From NCBI RefSeq assembly GCF_010365305.1, contig NZ_CP048279.1, positions 620,001 through 684,000 of the forward strand: DNA of 64,000 bases, read 5' to 3'. A program made the position numbers and the translations under genes. The notes beneath the pieces were generated by a model. It made no database searches. It was not told the DNA's origin and saw only the letters and a list, made by a program, of their open reading frames with translations. Shown here piece by piece: positions 63,712 to 64,000 of the stretch (its first letter is position 1; each line of letters opens with the position of its first letter). This stretch comes from Staphylococcus sp. MI 10-1553. Lineage in GTDB: Bacteria; Bacillota; Bacilli; Staphylococcales; Staphylococcaceae.

Positions 63712-64000
63712 GTGAACCAGATTGATTTTTCGCAACATGATTATCAAGATGAAATAGATAGATTGCGTCATGAATACCAGTTTGACTTTGCAGGTATTGC
63801 TTTGCCATCAGAAGATCATGCAGGGATGAAAATCAAATGGCGTTACGTGTCAGGCAACTTGAATGAGCGATATCGTCGCATCGTATTACGTAATGGGCAT
63901 GGCATTGCAGGGAATGTGATGAAAACAGGCAAGCCGATGAGTATTCCCGATACAACAGATGATGAAATTCAAAACGCATTGTTTGATTATCCTATATTGA
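63712..64000 (+). CDS. nreA: Nitrate receptor NreA, 3'-truncated by window edge
   Basis: About 96 codons remain of a GAF-type sensor that binds nitrate and restrains the NreB kinase. Readable segments are H-E-Y-Q-F-D-F-A-G-I-A-L-P, I-K-W-R-Y-V-S-G-N and L-R-N-G-H-G-I-A-G-N-V, typical of NreA. GGAAGGTG six bases before the GTG at 63712 favours that start; an ATG six bases earlier abuts the ribosome site. nreB and nreC are expected beyond the edge. Confidence 0.88.
   Translation, partial: MNQIDFSQHDYQDEIDRLRHEYQFDFAGIALPSEDHAGMKIKWRYVSGNLNERYRRIVLRNGHGIAGNVMKTGKPMSIPDTTDDEIQNALFDYPIL

Noticed and set aside
1..64000. tRNA or rRNA genes
   Set aside because: No cloverleaf with a TTCGAATC-type T arm or rRNA signature was noticed on either strand; a covariance-model scan would settle it.

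Overview
The window looks like the chromosome of a Staphylococcus, most likely a member of the S. intermedius/pseudintermedius/delphini group. The core genes have staphylococcal layout and motifs: class A sortase, ScdA/RIC, AldA, pflBA, nirBD, narGHJI-nreA, and an LPXTG-anchored AdsA-type nucleotidase. The mobile element is an IS1182-family (IS1272-like) element. The species cannot be fixed from the sequence alone.

Left third (1-13.6 kb). This holds two MFS carriers, sortase A, glycerate kinase with a LURP-one-like partner, the di-iron repair protein ScdA, leucine dehydrogenase, a PfoR/EIIC-like permease, pflB-pflA behind a Rex-like operator, and an NAD(P)-binding protein. Next (13.9-25.6 kb) are two complete, tandem five-gene peptide ABC importer operons in the order A-D-F-B-C. 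They are clearly duplicates, and each has a terminator between the binding-protein gene and the ATPase genes. A Rho-N-domain protein and a small membrane protein follow.

Middle (27.5-45.2 kb). On the minus strand is a serine deaminase operon (PfoR-like permease, sdaAB, sdaAA). Then come a small HTH gene with a palindromic operator candidate, decayed ORFs, a metallophosphoesterase, a hairpin-rich stretch that may be an sRNA, aldA, a third PfoR-like permease, a DASS anion symporter, a formate/nitrite channel and a GNAT acetyltransferase. The siroheme/nitrite reductase operon follows (sirB-like, sirC-like, nirB, nirD, cobA). Several intergenic regions carry related copies of a large palindromic, hairpin-rich element.

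Right third (45.4-64 kb). adsA and a low-GC accessory island lie between the nir operon and narGHJI-nreA. The island has an IS1182-family element on its left. It contains a compact RiPP biosynthesis locus on the minus strand: a 34-codon precursor gene that encodes a Cys/Thr/Gly-rich C-terminus and is missed by ordinary ORF calling, three SagB-type flavin dehydrogenase-like proteins and a YcaO cyclodehydratase. Divergent from it is a full-length second arginyl-tRNA synthetase of a lineage unlike the usual Bacillus/Staphylococcus enzyme. The simplest reading is an azole-modified peptide that inhibits ArgRS, with the extra ArgRS as self-resistance. The island's right edge is a graveyard of fragments: an ADP-ribosyltransferase end, a group II intron 5' end and an ABC ATPase piece. 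The window ends inside nreA.
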